Assembly: GCA_016098155.1 (NCBI GenBank)
Contig: JAAAJB010000077.1
Span: forward strand, 1-64,000
Direction of reading: 5' to 3'
DNA length: 64,000 nt
DNA from: Actinomortierella ambigua
Taxonomy: Eukaryota; Mortierellomycota; Mortierellomycetes; Mortierellales; Mortierellaceae
In this document: piece after piece, positions 1-10,575 of the stretch
Numbering within the stretch: position 1 is the first letter of the stretch
How the letters are laid out: every line of letters begins with the position of its first letter
Made by a program: the position numbers and the translations under genes
The notes under the pieces: generated by a model
What the model was told of the DNA's origin: nothing
What the model saw: the letters and a program-made list of their open reading frames with translations, nothing else
Databases searched by the model: none

Positions 1-549
1 CTCTCTCTCTCTCTCTCACACACTCTCTCTCTCTTTCATGCTCGTTCTCCCTCCTTTTGTGGCCAGCTGGCATGGACAGACGGGCAATAACTGCAATAAC
101 ACAATCTCCCTCGCCAACATCTTTCAAGGGCCAAACCTTCTCTCAATTCTCTTCTTCCCTGTTTGCAGAACAGTGTTTGGGTTGTTTGTCCTCCCTTTCC
201 CTTTGGGCACATGCCCCTCCGTCTGCTTTTTTCTTCTCTTCGTACACACCTTTGCCCCTCCTTCCTGATGTCCTCCCACTCTCTCGTCGTCTTTTCTTTC
301 TCCTTCCTCCCCTCCAACATACACAACAATGGCACCCCACTCCCTATCATGCCCGCTCCACTCCTCCCCCCCTTTTTGCATACTGATTGATTGAAGGCTC
401 TTCTTGTGTGCTACCCAACCGACTGTCCAACTGACAAAAACAGCTACGCGAGCAAAATCCTTCTTTTCCATCTGGGTGATCGAGAATACCATCGCGGTAT
501 GACACGTTGTTACGCGCACAAGAAAACAAGTCCTGTCAGAGATATCGAT
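1..549. other. Intergenic, CT-rich
   Basis: A (CT)n microsatellite occupies positions 1-34 and the following 350 bases are pyrimidine-rich on the + strand. No reading frame resembles a protein. The last 150 bases are probably the 3' UTR of the methyltransferase that ends at 550 on the minus strand. Confidence 0.6.
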
Positions 550-1607
550 CTACTTGCGACGCCACACTGCAATCTTCTCCAGGCCCTGGCGTGACGGGAT
601 CGACGTACACTCGTCCAACAACAGGTTCTCAAAGTGGTCCTGCAATAAGGAGCGGTAAGCATCCACCGTGACATAAAACGGAGGGCCCTTTTCGTCGGGC
701 GCGCGCAGTGGAAAGATCAGCGTAATCAGCACTCCTCCCGAAGGGATCACCTCCGCCATCTTCTTGGCCCATGCCGCACGCAACGACGGGTCGATCGCAC
801 AGAAGAACCTAAAAACAATGTTTGAAGGAAGAGAGTGAGAGTGAGAGAGTGAGAGAGAGAGAGAGAGAGAGACACGCGCTTCTCACTAAAGCTATGCATA
901 GCACAGAATCGACAAGGAATGTGTGGGGAAAATGCTTACGTGTAGTCGTAAATCAGCGAGTACCCGCCTTCAGGCGCTTCGTGCGTGAAAAAGTCGGCCA
1001 CCATAAAGTCAGCGTGGCTAGCCGGGATGCCCTTGCTTTCGCGGATCTACTCACCCACCCGCACCCCCAAAATAAGAAGAATTATACTCAATGCCTGGCC
1101 CTATTTTGCCACACTATATCATCGTGCACGCATGAAGGGGGGGAGGGGGCAGACACATTTGACACCACCCTTACATCTTTGCATTGTTGGACAGCAATAG
1201 GGCTAATGTCCATGCCAATGGCTGGACGCTGCTCATTGCCAAGGTAAAAGACGTCGACACCTCGGCCGCAACCGGGGACAAGGACACGTCCTGACTTTGG
1301 GATCTGGTCCTTGATGGGCTTTTGCTCGACGACTTCGACCAAGGCGGGGCTGGGCGTCGGGTTGTCCCACGGGTGGATGTCCTTCTCCCAGAGCTTGTCC
1401 CAGCCTTTATTGAAGAAGAATGTGTGTTGGAAGGAGGGGTGAGAAAATTTTGTACGTAGTCTTCTTTTCAGAGTAGTACCATGCTTGCAGCGGCATGGTA
1501 GTGTGGTGGCATGCATGGGTGATAAGAGAGTGACCACCATGTCAACACCTCGTACAACCAAAAGTCTAACCTTCTTCACGGACAATGCGCTGTGTGTCGA
1601 TGTTCAT
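550..1607 (-). CDS. SAM-dependent thiol/thiopurine S-methyltransferase family protein
   Basis: Four exons on the minus strand: 1571-1607, 1175-1404, 940-1046 and 550-808. They sum to 633 nt, giving 210 residues. The protein has the order typical of the TPMT-like family: an N-terminal GWDKLWE segment, SAM-binding motif I VLVPGCGRGVD, and the later YDYTFF and PSGGVLITLIFPL motifs. Members transfer a methyl group from S-adenosylmethionine to small thiols or halide/bisulfide ions in the cytosol; the fungal and plant thiol or halide methyltransferases are the closest type. The exact substrate cannot be read from sequence. The ATG at 1607 was chosen because it gives the short family-typical N-terminus and its first donor is GTTAGA. 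A TATA-like box lies about 85 bp upstream. The gene is divergent from the GLTP gene. Confidence 0.88.
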
Positions 1608-2132
1608 TTTGAAATGAATGGAATTGGGAAGGAATGAAGTGTAGTGTAAGGTGGAGGAAGTAGAGCGCAGTAAGGCTCTTCCCCACACTTTATATACCCT
1701 TTTAAGTCTGCGCATGTGTATATGTGGCTCCTGGGGAGAGAGAGAGAGTTTTTTTTTTCCTTTTTTAAGAGGGAGAGAGAGAGAAGAGAGAGAGTCAGAG
1801 AAAGAGGAACGCCCTAAAAGGATCATCGACCAGTGCGTGAGAACCCAGCATGGACAAGGATAGCTTTGGCCACCGACTGTCTGTGCTATGCTGTCTACTA
1901 CTAAAAAGATGCAGACAAACCTTTCATGGCCATTCAGGGTGGCAAACAGCAAGTGAAGTGATACATGAGGATGATCATATCCCGCCAAAAAGATCAGGCA
2001 ACCGTTGGAGCGTATCACACGAACTGCCAGTCACGTCACCCGCCTGAGGCGCGACACAAGTATTCTGGGAATTCATCCTTTTTCTCCCTCCCTTTCGAAT
2101 CATCATCCCATCCATCCCTCCATCCCTCCACC
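1608..2132. other. Divergent promoter region
   Basis: This 525-bp gap separates the starts of the methyltransferase (-) and GLTP (+) genes. It holds the TATA box above, a GA-rich purine tract at about 1737-1805, and CCATCCCTCCAT-type pyrimidine repeats just before the GLTP start. No gene was seen. Confidence 0.6.
1689..1696 (-). promoter_or_regulatory. TATA box of the methyltransferase gene
   Basis: TATATAAA reads on the minus strand, about 82-89 bp upstream of the ATG at 1607. The spacing matches the other TATA-containing minus-strand genes in this window. Confidence 0.55.
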
Positions 2133-3400
2133 ATGGCCAGCTTTTTCCAGAATAGCAAGAAGAACTTCAAGGATGTCGATGTCACTGACCAGGGTGTCAA
2201 CACCGAAGAGTTCCTCCAGGCCTCCGCGGCCCTTGTCGAGATCTTTGGTGCGTGACCATCAACTTGGAAGTCCAGTGCCATTTCCCTTTTGCATGTCGCA
2301 TTGTCACACTCTCTCCACCTACATGCTCTGACTGACCAGTCGCCTTTTTTTGTTTGATCGATACGCCCTCTCCAGGTCTCTTCGGCACCGTCTTTGGTAT
2401 CGTCCAGAATGACATGAACGGCAACATTGAGGTAGGAGCTCGACTGGATGGCCCTTACCAACTGAACATGGAGGACGCGAATCAAACAGTGGATAGATCC
2501 AAAGGCAGCCGTTTGCACACAATAGAGGCAGCTCACGAGCAGTGATTGTTTCTTCTCAACTGCACCAGCACACTTGCGTTGCCCTCTGACGAGCAATTGA
2601 CGCGCCAAACCGGAAAAATAGGGCAGTAAACTGACCTTTTTTTTCTTTCATGTTGTGTCGTGATGACACTCCCTCCCCTCTTCACTCTTTGCTCTGGAGT
2701 AGAAAATCCGCACCCGCTACTCGACGAACCCTGCCGTCAACTCGACTCTTCAGAACCTCGTCAAGGCTGAGGTTGCTGAAAAGAAGAAGACCGCCACTGA
2801 GGGTCTCCTCTGGCTCACTCGGTACCGTGATTGCTTACTCCCTGAACAATTCTCCCCCCTCCAGTTACCCCGATCAATCAATGACTTTCTGCTCTATCTA
2901 TTTTAATCAATGTTTCTCTCAGTGCCTGCACGAAATGACTTACCCCCCTGTTTTCGTCTCTGTCACCTCTCTTTCTAGCGGTCTTGACTTCACCCTTCAG
3001 TCCTTGGAGCGTAACCTTGCCAACCCCACCGAGGAGCTCTCGGCTTCGTTCACCAAGGGCTACGAGAACACTCTCCGACCCCACCATAGCATGTTTGTCC
3101 GCCCCGTCTTTGCTGTAAGTACAACCCACCTCCTCCTCTCTCCTTCTTCATATTGTTGCTCACCAAGGTTTATTGAAGACATGGCGTTTTTAACTTTTGC
3201 TGATCACCAACCTTCCTCCACTCCCCCCCCCATTGTACATCTAGGGTGCCATGAAGGCTTGCCCATACCGCGCCGACTTTTATAAAAAGCTGGGAGCGGA
3301 CCAGGCTGCTGTTCAGGAGGATATGAAGCAGTGGCTCCAGGGCCTGCGCAAGGTTGTGGAGGATATCCAAAAGTTCTACGCCGCTGGCAAGTACATCTAA
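2133..3400 (+). CDS. Glycolipid transfer protein (GLTP fold)
   Basis: Five exons (2133-2247, 2376-2431, 2703-2821, 2979-3114, 3245-3400) encode 193 residues, close to the roughly 200 usual for GLTP. The glycolipid head-group residues of the family are visible: the DxxxNxxK motif as D51, N55 and K58, the stacking tryptophan W94, and a histidine at H132/H133 in the RPHHSMF segment. GLTP proteins carry glycosphingolipids such as glucosylceramide between membrane faces in the cytosol. Fungal relatives include HET-C2. The start has a good context (CCACCATGG) and no signal peptide follows. The gene ends tail-to-tail with the GTP/GDP carrier, with 364 bp between stop codons. Confidence 0.93.
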
Positions 3401-3764
3401 AATGAAAGAAGACCCCTCGCCCTAAACAACATTGTAGAATAAAGAAAACAAAACTTGGCCATTGACTGAGTAAAAAATAAAAGCCCTTTTGGCCATGATA
3501 CCACTCCTCAACCAACATTTCCTCCCTACCAAAGTGACCGATCGTGAAGTTACAACGTTTTCTTTACTGCTGTCCGTGTTTGATAGAGTACAACACATGA
3601 ATGGTATGAATGAGAAAAAAGGCTGGACAATGTAAAAGATGGTGTAAGTACAAAAAAAAATGGAGATGCGACAAATAAACAAAAGAGGGAAACAGGGAAA
3701 GAAGAGAAAAAAAAAACGGACTACCGTAGTGAATTACACCTCTAGGGTCGGTTCTGTGGTCATT
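3401..3764. other. Convergent 3' UTR space
   Basis: A 364-bp gap between the GLTP stop (+) and the mitochondrial carrier stop (-). It is AT-rich with A-runs (for example around 3650-3720) that suit polyadenylation regions of both genes. No gene was seen. Confidence 0.6.
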
Positions 3765-6299
3765 TTAGAGCTTCTGAGAGTGCTGGGTGTTACCGACGTG
3801 GGTAATGCCGAGCTCCTCAAACTTGAGGTGGAACAAGGGGATGAGCTGCTGGGCGACGGTGAAGGAGAAGACCAGCTTGGGGCCGACGACCAAGATCTTG
3901 GGGAGCAAGCCCTTGAAGAAGGCGCCCATGCCCTCGTTCCGGACCAGGTTCTTGATGATCGACACACCCGACTCGGGATTCTCAAAGTTGCGGTTCTGGA
4001 TACGGGTCTTGACCACATCCAATGGCGCCGCGACCGTGATCGACGCGACCGAACCACCGATCGACGCGCAAAAGTTTTGGAAGAATGTCGCCTTGCTGTA
4101 GTCCTCCAGGCCAAAGATCCACTCCTTCACAAATGCACTGCCTCCGAACAGCGCAAACGAACCGGGCGCGTTGCGACCTGCCGTCCAGAGAGCGCCACTA
4201 AATGCATAGAGAGAGAGAGAGAAAAAAATGAAAAGAAATGAGGAACATGATATTATGACACATATACATTCTCACACCCGTGATTGTGAGGAGAAGAAAA
4301 GAAAAAATAAAGGAGAGATGAAATGAATGCACATGCCAAGGAAGAAATCGGAATACAAAACAAGACAAGACAAGACAAAAAAAAAAGACATACCGGTACA
4401 GACCCATGCCCTCATCAGCAACAATCTTAAACAGACCACGGCCACGGAAGGACTCGGGGTTGGTCTGCTTCTTGATCTTGAGGACATCCAGGGGCAAGAG
4501 AGCAATCTCACCAATGCCGACCAACGAACCGGCGGTGGCGTGCATCATCGTCTTGCCAGTCTTCTCACCAAAGACGCCATCGAACGACGACTTGTGGTGG
4601 CGCGTCAGGTACTCGTTGACGAAGGGCTGACCACCAAACTTGTACACGCGCTGCATGATCTTGTATCCAGCCGCAAAGCCCAGACCAGGGAACAACGATG
4701 CATATCGCTTCATGTAGGGCGCATTGTACGCGTCCTTGAAAACGACCTTGTTCGTGCTGGCAATCGCAGCGCTCAAGCCCTCTCCACCAATCTAGTGATA
4801 TCAATGAGAGGAACACAAAAAAAAAAAAAAAAAAAAAACAAACAAAAAAAACCCCAAACTAGTGAAACCAAAAAGAGGAAAAAAAAAAAAAAAAAAAAAA
4901 AACAACGACCAATCAAAAGGTAAAAATAAAAAGCCATTGAGGCATGGTCGTAGAAAAAGACAAAGATAGGAGCAAGCACACAGAGGAGGTCAATGTCGGT
5001 TTTGTTGTCGAGGCGTCGGGAATCACAATCCGTCAGGGGATCAAATATAAAGTAAAAAAAAAGAAGGCAATTCATATTCATTAGCATTGGCAAAAGAAAA
5101 GAAATGTAAAGAGCTCCGTGCGAGAGGCGCAAGACATACACGTTCTCTAGATACACTCGGCACGCTACTACTCTAGCGATGATCATGCGACTCTTTTGTT
5201 CACTGCCTGCCGAAGATTGGTGTCAACACAATATCCCCCCCCCCCGTGGGAACGAAAAAAGAGTTCTGCCTTGATAAAATTGACCCCGCACTCCATCTTC
5301 TTGGCTTCTCCAAGGGTTATCGCTCAAGGTTTTCTTCGCTCAGATGGACATTGCAAAATGCCTCAAGAGTCTTTTTTTTTTCTCTTCACAGCTCAACAGA
5401 TCAAAAACTGTCCCTATCCCGGAATCATCCCTCGAGCAAAACATTGAGATGCAGAAACAAGACAAGATCGGAAAAAAAAGGACTCTGAGCACGCCTTCTA
5501 AAGTCGGGCTCGGAGAGAATAAAGGAAAGACATGCACCTACATGATGGATGGGTGCAAGGGCGAAGAGGAGGAGGGGGGGAAGGAAGGGAATAGAGCAGA
5601 GGTAAAAACGACACGAGAGGAGAGGTAACCACCACCACCACACCGTTGCCTGTCCACAAAAGACCGAAATATTCCGAGATGTGAAATCACATTCAGGGCC
5701 AACATTTGATGGCCGGAATAAGCTTTTTTGTTTGTTGGTTTTTTTTTTCACAAGGCTCGAAAGTGGGCTTTCGATTTGCTGATTGCTGGTTCCCGGTCCC
5801 TTGCAAGCTACTGTCTCAACGGTGATGATAACGATAACCAGGAGAGGACTGAGACTACCTTCGACGCTTGTTATCCTCCCTTTTTTTTTCCTTCCATGAG
5901 TAGCATGAGCCGGTGGATCAGCATTCCTCTCGCCCTCCCATGCATTGACTGGTGGCTCCAGACTAGTCTCAGTGAGGTTGCCCTAGTACTCTTGTCCAAA
6001 CGCTCACACACACACACACACCACTCTCCCCCCCCCCTCTTTCCCCTCCTCTCTGGTGTCCAACTTTTGGTCCAACGGTTCCTAGTCCGAACGTGAGGAA
6101 TGGGCTTTTGTGTGTGAGAGAGTGTGCATGATTTGTTTTAGAGATTGCTTACACGAGTCTGGTTGCTCATGAGACGCTTGGCGACGGTGTCGATGGGGTG
6201 GAAGATCATGAGCTCGAGGAATCCCGAGGTACCCGAACCACAGAGACGGGCCATACCCGACTCGGAGTGCTTGCTCTTGCCAGACGTAGGAGGAGACAT
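3765..6299 (-). CDS. GGC1: Mitochondrial GTP/GDP carrier
   Basis: Three exons (6153-6299, 4394-4791, 3765-4197) encode 325 residues. It is a mitochondrial carrier with three SLC25 repeats. The Px[DE]xx[KR] signatures are HPIDTVAKR, LPLDVLKIK and APLDVVKTR. Segments such as LFPGLGFAAGYK, GGQPFVNE, KIKKQTNPESF, NAPGSFALFGG and TRIQNRNFENPESG are near-diagnostic of yeast Ggc1/Yhm1. That protein exchanges GTP for GDP across the inner membrane and affects mitochondrial iron balance. The start at 6299 gives a short N-terminus before the first helix. The first intron is 1361 bp, far longer than the 50-250 bp introns elsewhere, and it contains two poly(A) tracts. The join NQTR/IGGEG is in frame and fits the family length, so I see no missing exon. 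Confidence 0.95.
4792..6152 (-). other. Unusually long first intron of the GTP/GDP carrier gene
   Basis: This 1361-bp intron has a GTAAGC donor and a CACTAG acceptor. It carries A-runs at 4817-4838 and 4879-4902 and a C-run near 5230. Reading frames inside it are short and compositionally biased, and none is recognisable. Confidence 0.7.
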
Positions 6300-6787
6300 G
6301 GTTATACTGATGTTCTACGCTATCGGAGAGGGGAGGAGGAGTAAGAGGAGAGTGTGGTTCGGTAGGGGGACCTGGAGGAAAGAAGAAGGTAAAAAAAAAA
6401 CGAAAACAAAATTCCTTTTCAGGTCTTGCCACCGAAAAAACAACTCTTTCAAAGGGAGCGACGGATGTCCGATACGAAACTCAAATCGCTGAATCACCGC
6501 TGCCACGGAGTGTATAGATGACGGTCACAACCGGGGATAAAGAGATCCCCATACCCATTGCTCTCCGTCACCACAGAGACAGTACTGTACAGCAACTGTC
6601 TGTACGACATTCCTAAAAGAAGCAGACAAAAAAACATCCACGAGAACCAAGGATTCTCAACACTGGATTTATTTACAAGAAGATCTGTACAAAAAAAAAA
6701 GGTGTGTTGCTTGATCAACTCAAAACTACCACCTTCGTCTTTTCCATCCTAAAGATGCAAAGTGAGCTTGACCAACAGGTAAGCTTG
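6300..6787. other. Intergenic, no gene seen
   Basis: A 488-bp stretch between the start of the carrier gene and the stop of the His-rich gene, both on the minus strand. It should hold the carrier promoter and the His-rich gene's 3' UTR. No clear signal was identified. Confidence 0.5.
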
Positions 6788-7165
6788 TTACAGATCGACC
6801 TTCTGAGGATGGGAGCCCGACGACTTCTTGTTCGCACCATGGTGGTACTTGTTGGAGGCTTTGCGGCTAGAAGCAAAACTAGAGTCCTGCTCGTGCTCGT
6901 CATGCTCGTCCTGGTGCGACTGGGCTCCGGCCTTCTTCTGTGTACCCTTCTGGGTCGTTGACGACTGCTGCTGGTGCTCGCCATGCTGTTGGTGCTCGCG
7001 ATGCTCCAAGTGCGAGCCATGATCCAGGTGCTCGCCATGCTCCTGCTGGTGCGACGACTGGGTTCCAGCCTTCTTCTGTGTGCCCTTGTGGGTCGCTGAC
7101 GACTGCTGCTGGTGCTGGTGCTCGGCCGAGTGCTCGGAGTGCTGGTTAGCTGATGACTTCTTCAT
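6788..7165 (-). CDS. His/Gln-rich repeat protein of unknown function
   Basis: A single exon encodes 125 residues. About 20 are histidine, with many Gln, Glu, Lys and Ser and no Cys or Trp. Residues 18-34 and 64-80 are near-identical copies of an HQQQSSxTxKGTQKKAG unit at a 46-residue period, separated and followed by EH/HGEH/DEH repeats. There is no signal peptide or membrane helix. The sequence looks intrinsically disordered. Spaced EHxxEH histidines could bind Zn, Ni or Cu, but that is inference. A TATA box lies about 100 bp upstream. It is the first of five minus-strand genes leading into the C2 cluster, and its H/K/S/Q composition resembles the linker of the adjacent C2 protein. I do not recognise a family. 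Confidence 0.7.
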   Translation of the reverse strand: MKKSSANQHSEHSAEHQHQQQSSATHKGTQKKAGTQSSHQQEHGEHLDHGSHLEHREHQQHGEHQQQSSTTQKGTQKKAGAQSHQDEHDEHEQDSSFASSRKASNKYHHGANKKSSGSHPQKVDL

Positions 7166-7263
7166 TGTGGTAGATATTTGTGTGGGGAGTGTGTGCTTTT
7201 TTGGGAGCGAGTGTGTGAGTGAGTGAGTGCGAGTGTTTGTTGGAGGGTGTTTGGTCCCACAGG

Positions 7264-7271
7264 TTTATATA
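7264..7271 (-). promoter_or_regulatory. TATA box of the His-rich gene
   Basis: TATATAAA on the minus strand, about 100 bp upstream of the ATG at 7165, followed by a GT-rich leader. Confidence 0.65.
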
Positions 7272-9278
7272 GGGAGAGAGGAGCAGAAGGGTTCGCGTTG
7301 GCGGAAGGAGAGGAGAAGGAGAGAGAGGATCATGCAAGACCAAAACGGTGCCAACTATCATCCCTATCCACTTTCTTTCGATCTCTCACGGACCATTCAC
7401 ATCCATTGCTTGTGTTGTTGACACCATTTTTTGACATGATCCGTCATCGAGATTGGTTTAGCCCTGTTCAAGTCCTCTCTGAGTGAGGTAGAAGGGCAGA
7501 GGGGCAGACTCGGAGCTCGAGCCCTGAGTCAGGTGGGATAGGTCGAAGGGAAGGGTGAACTAGGCATGTTTCAGTGTGAACAAGGGTGTGGTGGGTTGGT
7601 TCACAAAGACCCTGGCGTATGTTTGCACAATGTTACAACACTGCCAGCGGATCATGCATTTCTCTTGATTGCACGATGTGTTCCAGAGAGTGCGGAGAAG
7701 GGAAGGAGAGCAACATTCGTATGCAACAACTATGAGAACAAATCCCTCACTCTCGCTTTGGCACTCCAGCAAAGAGATATTGTAGTACTGATAGAAGCGC
7801 ACCAACCTCTGTTTTTCCCTGCATGATTCAACGTTAGCAACGCCAAGGATACACCCAAAATGCAAGGTACAATCTTTGCACCTGTCAATTTGATCGTGTC
7901 ATGGCTCCCGGCGAAACAAAGAGGGTGGTCACTCTTCTTCTCGCGGCAATCCATCTGGGCACCCTGCGATCAACCTCATTTGGCACTGCGCAAAAGAAAA
8001 GACATAGAGAAAAAAAATGATGCTCGCCTCCCTTTGGCCCCGTTTGCAATGTCTTGCATGCGTTTCGCGCACACTTGAAGAATCATGGAGGGGATTTGCA
8101 TTCCAATCTGCCGCCATAGATATTGAGGTAATACCTCGTCAATAGATTTGCCATGGTGCTCGAGACTCGTCGATGGCAGAGACAGCAAAAGCCGACTTTC
8201 AATCAGATCTCCAAACACATCTCCTTCATGGTGGACAGCTGAGGTAGGCGCCTACAGAGGGGGCTGTGTAAGCTCTGCTGTTGGTACCGGTCACGAAATT
8301 GAGCGGCGACGACAAATTCGCGCAGAAAATCCATTGCCCGAGTCTGTTAAGCCACCGAAAAATGTCGATTTTGCCGGATGGGCTGGCCGGCAGGCCTCCC
8401 ATTTTATTACGCTATGCCCCTCCTCTCCTACGTGCTCCGCAAGTCAACATGCGAGGTAGTTGAGGTGGTACTGGATGATAAGCTAAGCAGAAAAGTCTCA
8501 AGCTTCCGTTTGCGGAAAATCCTCTGCACGCGCACTGTGCTGGATCATATAACAGGAAGGGCCCGAGAGTCTGGAACCTTGGATGGTTGCAGAGTTTGCC
8601 AAGGAAGGGTTGTGAAGCCTGCTAGCGTATTTCTATTCTACCTCGCTTGTTGCTTGTGGGCCTTTGTCCTGTGGACCACTTATTCTATGACCATGACAAT
8701 CCTGCAGGCAGGCTGGAAGCTATTGTAGAGATCACCATAAAAGGATAGCCTCTTTGTGGACCAGCTCTGAGCTATCTGCCTTTTTAGAGAAGTCCTACTC
8801 TTTCCCTCCACACCCACCTTGTCACGCTGCATTTTCGATCGATAATCCTCGGGAACGCCGGTCGTCCGATCATCTGAGCCAGCAGGATGGAGGGGATTCG
8901 CTACCTTTTTCAAGGATTGCAGAGAAAGGTGTCAGGAGAAGCAGGGACTGCCTGAAGAACAAGGAGTAGATCCCCCCTTCCCTCGACCTCTCGTCCCCCT
9001 CTGTGATCGAGGTTATCTGTACCATCCCTGAGCTGTAGCTGTGAAGAAGGATGCAGAGAGTGTAAAGCAGCACATAGCGTGTGTGCGTGACAATCTAGGG
9101 TGCATTAAACAATAGTGTAGCAAGTGTCGAAAATGTCCTTTTCGACAACTGCAATTGGTTGATTGGCATATGTGGTTGGTATATATGGTTTATCGTTGTT
9201 GGTTTTCTATCGCCTTACAGGCGATAGTGAGGCAGGTTGGAAGGGAAGAGAGGGAGGAAGGAGAGAGAGAGAGACTAT
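7272..9278. other. Gene-poor stretch
   Basis: About 2 kb upstream of the His-rich gene and downstream of the first C2 gene. The longest reading frames are about 116 codons, start inconsistently and resemble nothing I know. No tRNA or repeat family was seen. Confidence 0.5.
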
Positions 9279-10467
9279 TTACAGAGCCTTCCAGAGAGAG
9301 TGGGCGGAATCAGGGCGCCAGGTAGGGTTGGAGGTGTGTGCCTGCAGGCAGACATACTTGCGGCCATCAAACTTGATCTTGTCACCAGACGAGTAGGAGC
9401 CGGTAGGGTTCCACTTCTTCTTGTCCTTCTTCTTGTAGCTACCATCAGAGTCCGAGCCCGAGTCAGAGTCCGAGTCGGAGCCGGAACGGTTGCCACCGTG
9501 CTTCTTGTCCTTCTTGTAGTGCTTCTTGTCCTTGTACTCCTTGTGCTCCTTGTAGCCCTTGTGAGACGACGACGAGTGAGACTCTTGGTAGGAGCCACCG
9601 TGGCTCGACTGCTGCTGGAACTGCTGCTGCTGCTGCTGGAACTGCTGCTGTTGATGCTGCTGCTGCAGGGCAAAGGCTTCGCGGTCCTGCTCAAACTTCT
9701 TCCTCTCGGCATCGAAGCGCTCACGCTCAGCCTGTGCGGCGGCCTCAGCCTCCTTTTTGGCCTTCTCCTCCTTCTCCTTGTCGTTCATGTACTTGTTGAT
9801 CAAGAGACCAGCGCCGACAGCGGCAATACCAGCCAGACCAGTGGTGGCGACATCCGCGCCTGCTTCCTGTTATTATTGAGAGGGAGAGAGAATCGAATTA
9901 GAACTTTTGTGACGTGTGCCACTAAATTTTACATCGAATGTTCGAAGAATCGGGTGTTTCCCTCCTTTTTTTTACCTTGGACTTCAGCGACTGGATGCGC
10001 TTCTGGTGGCCCTCGTTGATATGGGAGGTTCCGTGGACAGAGGCCTGGTTGATGGCGCCAGTGTTTTGGCCGGGAACGTTGTGGACAGCCAAGGTGAGGG
10101 TAACCTGACCGGTCTGCTTACCCTTGGGGGTATAGACATCAAAGGTGCCGTTCAGGGAGCCGCCAGAGGCATAGACAGCCTGGCTGATGGGAATGGCCGC
10201 GAAGGCGATGGGGGCATCGACGGTGGTCTCGTCGTCCATGATCTCGATGTAGATCTCGGGCTCGCCGTTGAGTGTCACGTTGAAGGTCTGGTTCCAGGTG
10301 GGGTTCTTGCCACCATCCTTGTGGACAAAGGTCTTCTGGAACGACTTTGCGTCGTTGTAGTTGAGCGAGAAACGGAAGTAGGGGTCCTGCTTGCCGATCA
10401 TCTCAACAGAGTCCAGGTTTTGGGCACCATGGACAGTGAGGGAGAGGGTGGGAGTGCCAGACATCAT
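9279..10467 (-). CDS. C2-domain protein 1 with polyQ/coiled linker and C-terminal CBM5/12-like module
   Basis: Two exons (9976-10467, 9279-9866) encode 359 residues. Residues about 5-130 form a C2 domain with KQDPYFRF and, near loop 3, IMDDETTVDAPIAFAAI. Around residues 150-185 comes the segment shared by the cluster: a basic HQKRIQSLKSK, then a Gly/Ala-rich hydrophobic stretch (GLAGIAAVGAGLL). Next follow a charged K/E/A-rich helix, a polyQ/H run and an S/H/K plus SDSDS-rich linker. Residues about 316-359 read WNPTGSYSSGDKIKFDG, then YVCLQAHTSNPTWRP and a final LW. This is the spacing of carbohydrate-binding module family 5/12, which binds chitin or related glycans. No signal peptide is visible, so the module is predicted to be cytosolic. 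Its intron lies at the start of the hydrophobic segment, unlike the paralogues. TATA box about 100 bp upstream. Confidence 0.85.
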
Positions 10468-10567
10468 TGTGTGAGAGTGGGAGAGGGTGTTGTTGGGAGG
10501 AGAAGAGAGGAAAGATGAGTGAATGCAAAAAAAGAAGAGAAAAAAGAAGAAGAAAGGAAGCAGGGGA

Positions 10568-10575
10568 TTTATATA
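10568..10575 (-). promoter_or_regulatory. TATA box of C2 gene 1
   Basis: TATATAAA on the minus strand, about 100 bp upstream of the ATG at 10467. Confidence 0.65.

Noticed and set aside
9237..10019. Long Leu/Val-rich + strand frame opposite C2 gene 1
   Set aside because: It is the antisense shadow of Lys/Gln/Ser/Asp-rich codons of the real minus-strand gene.
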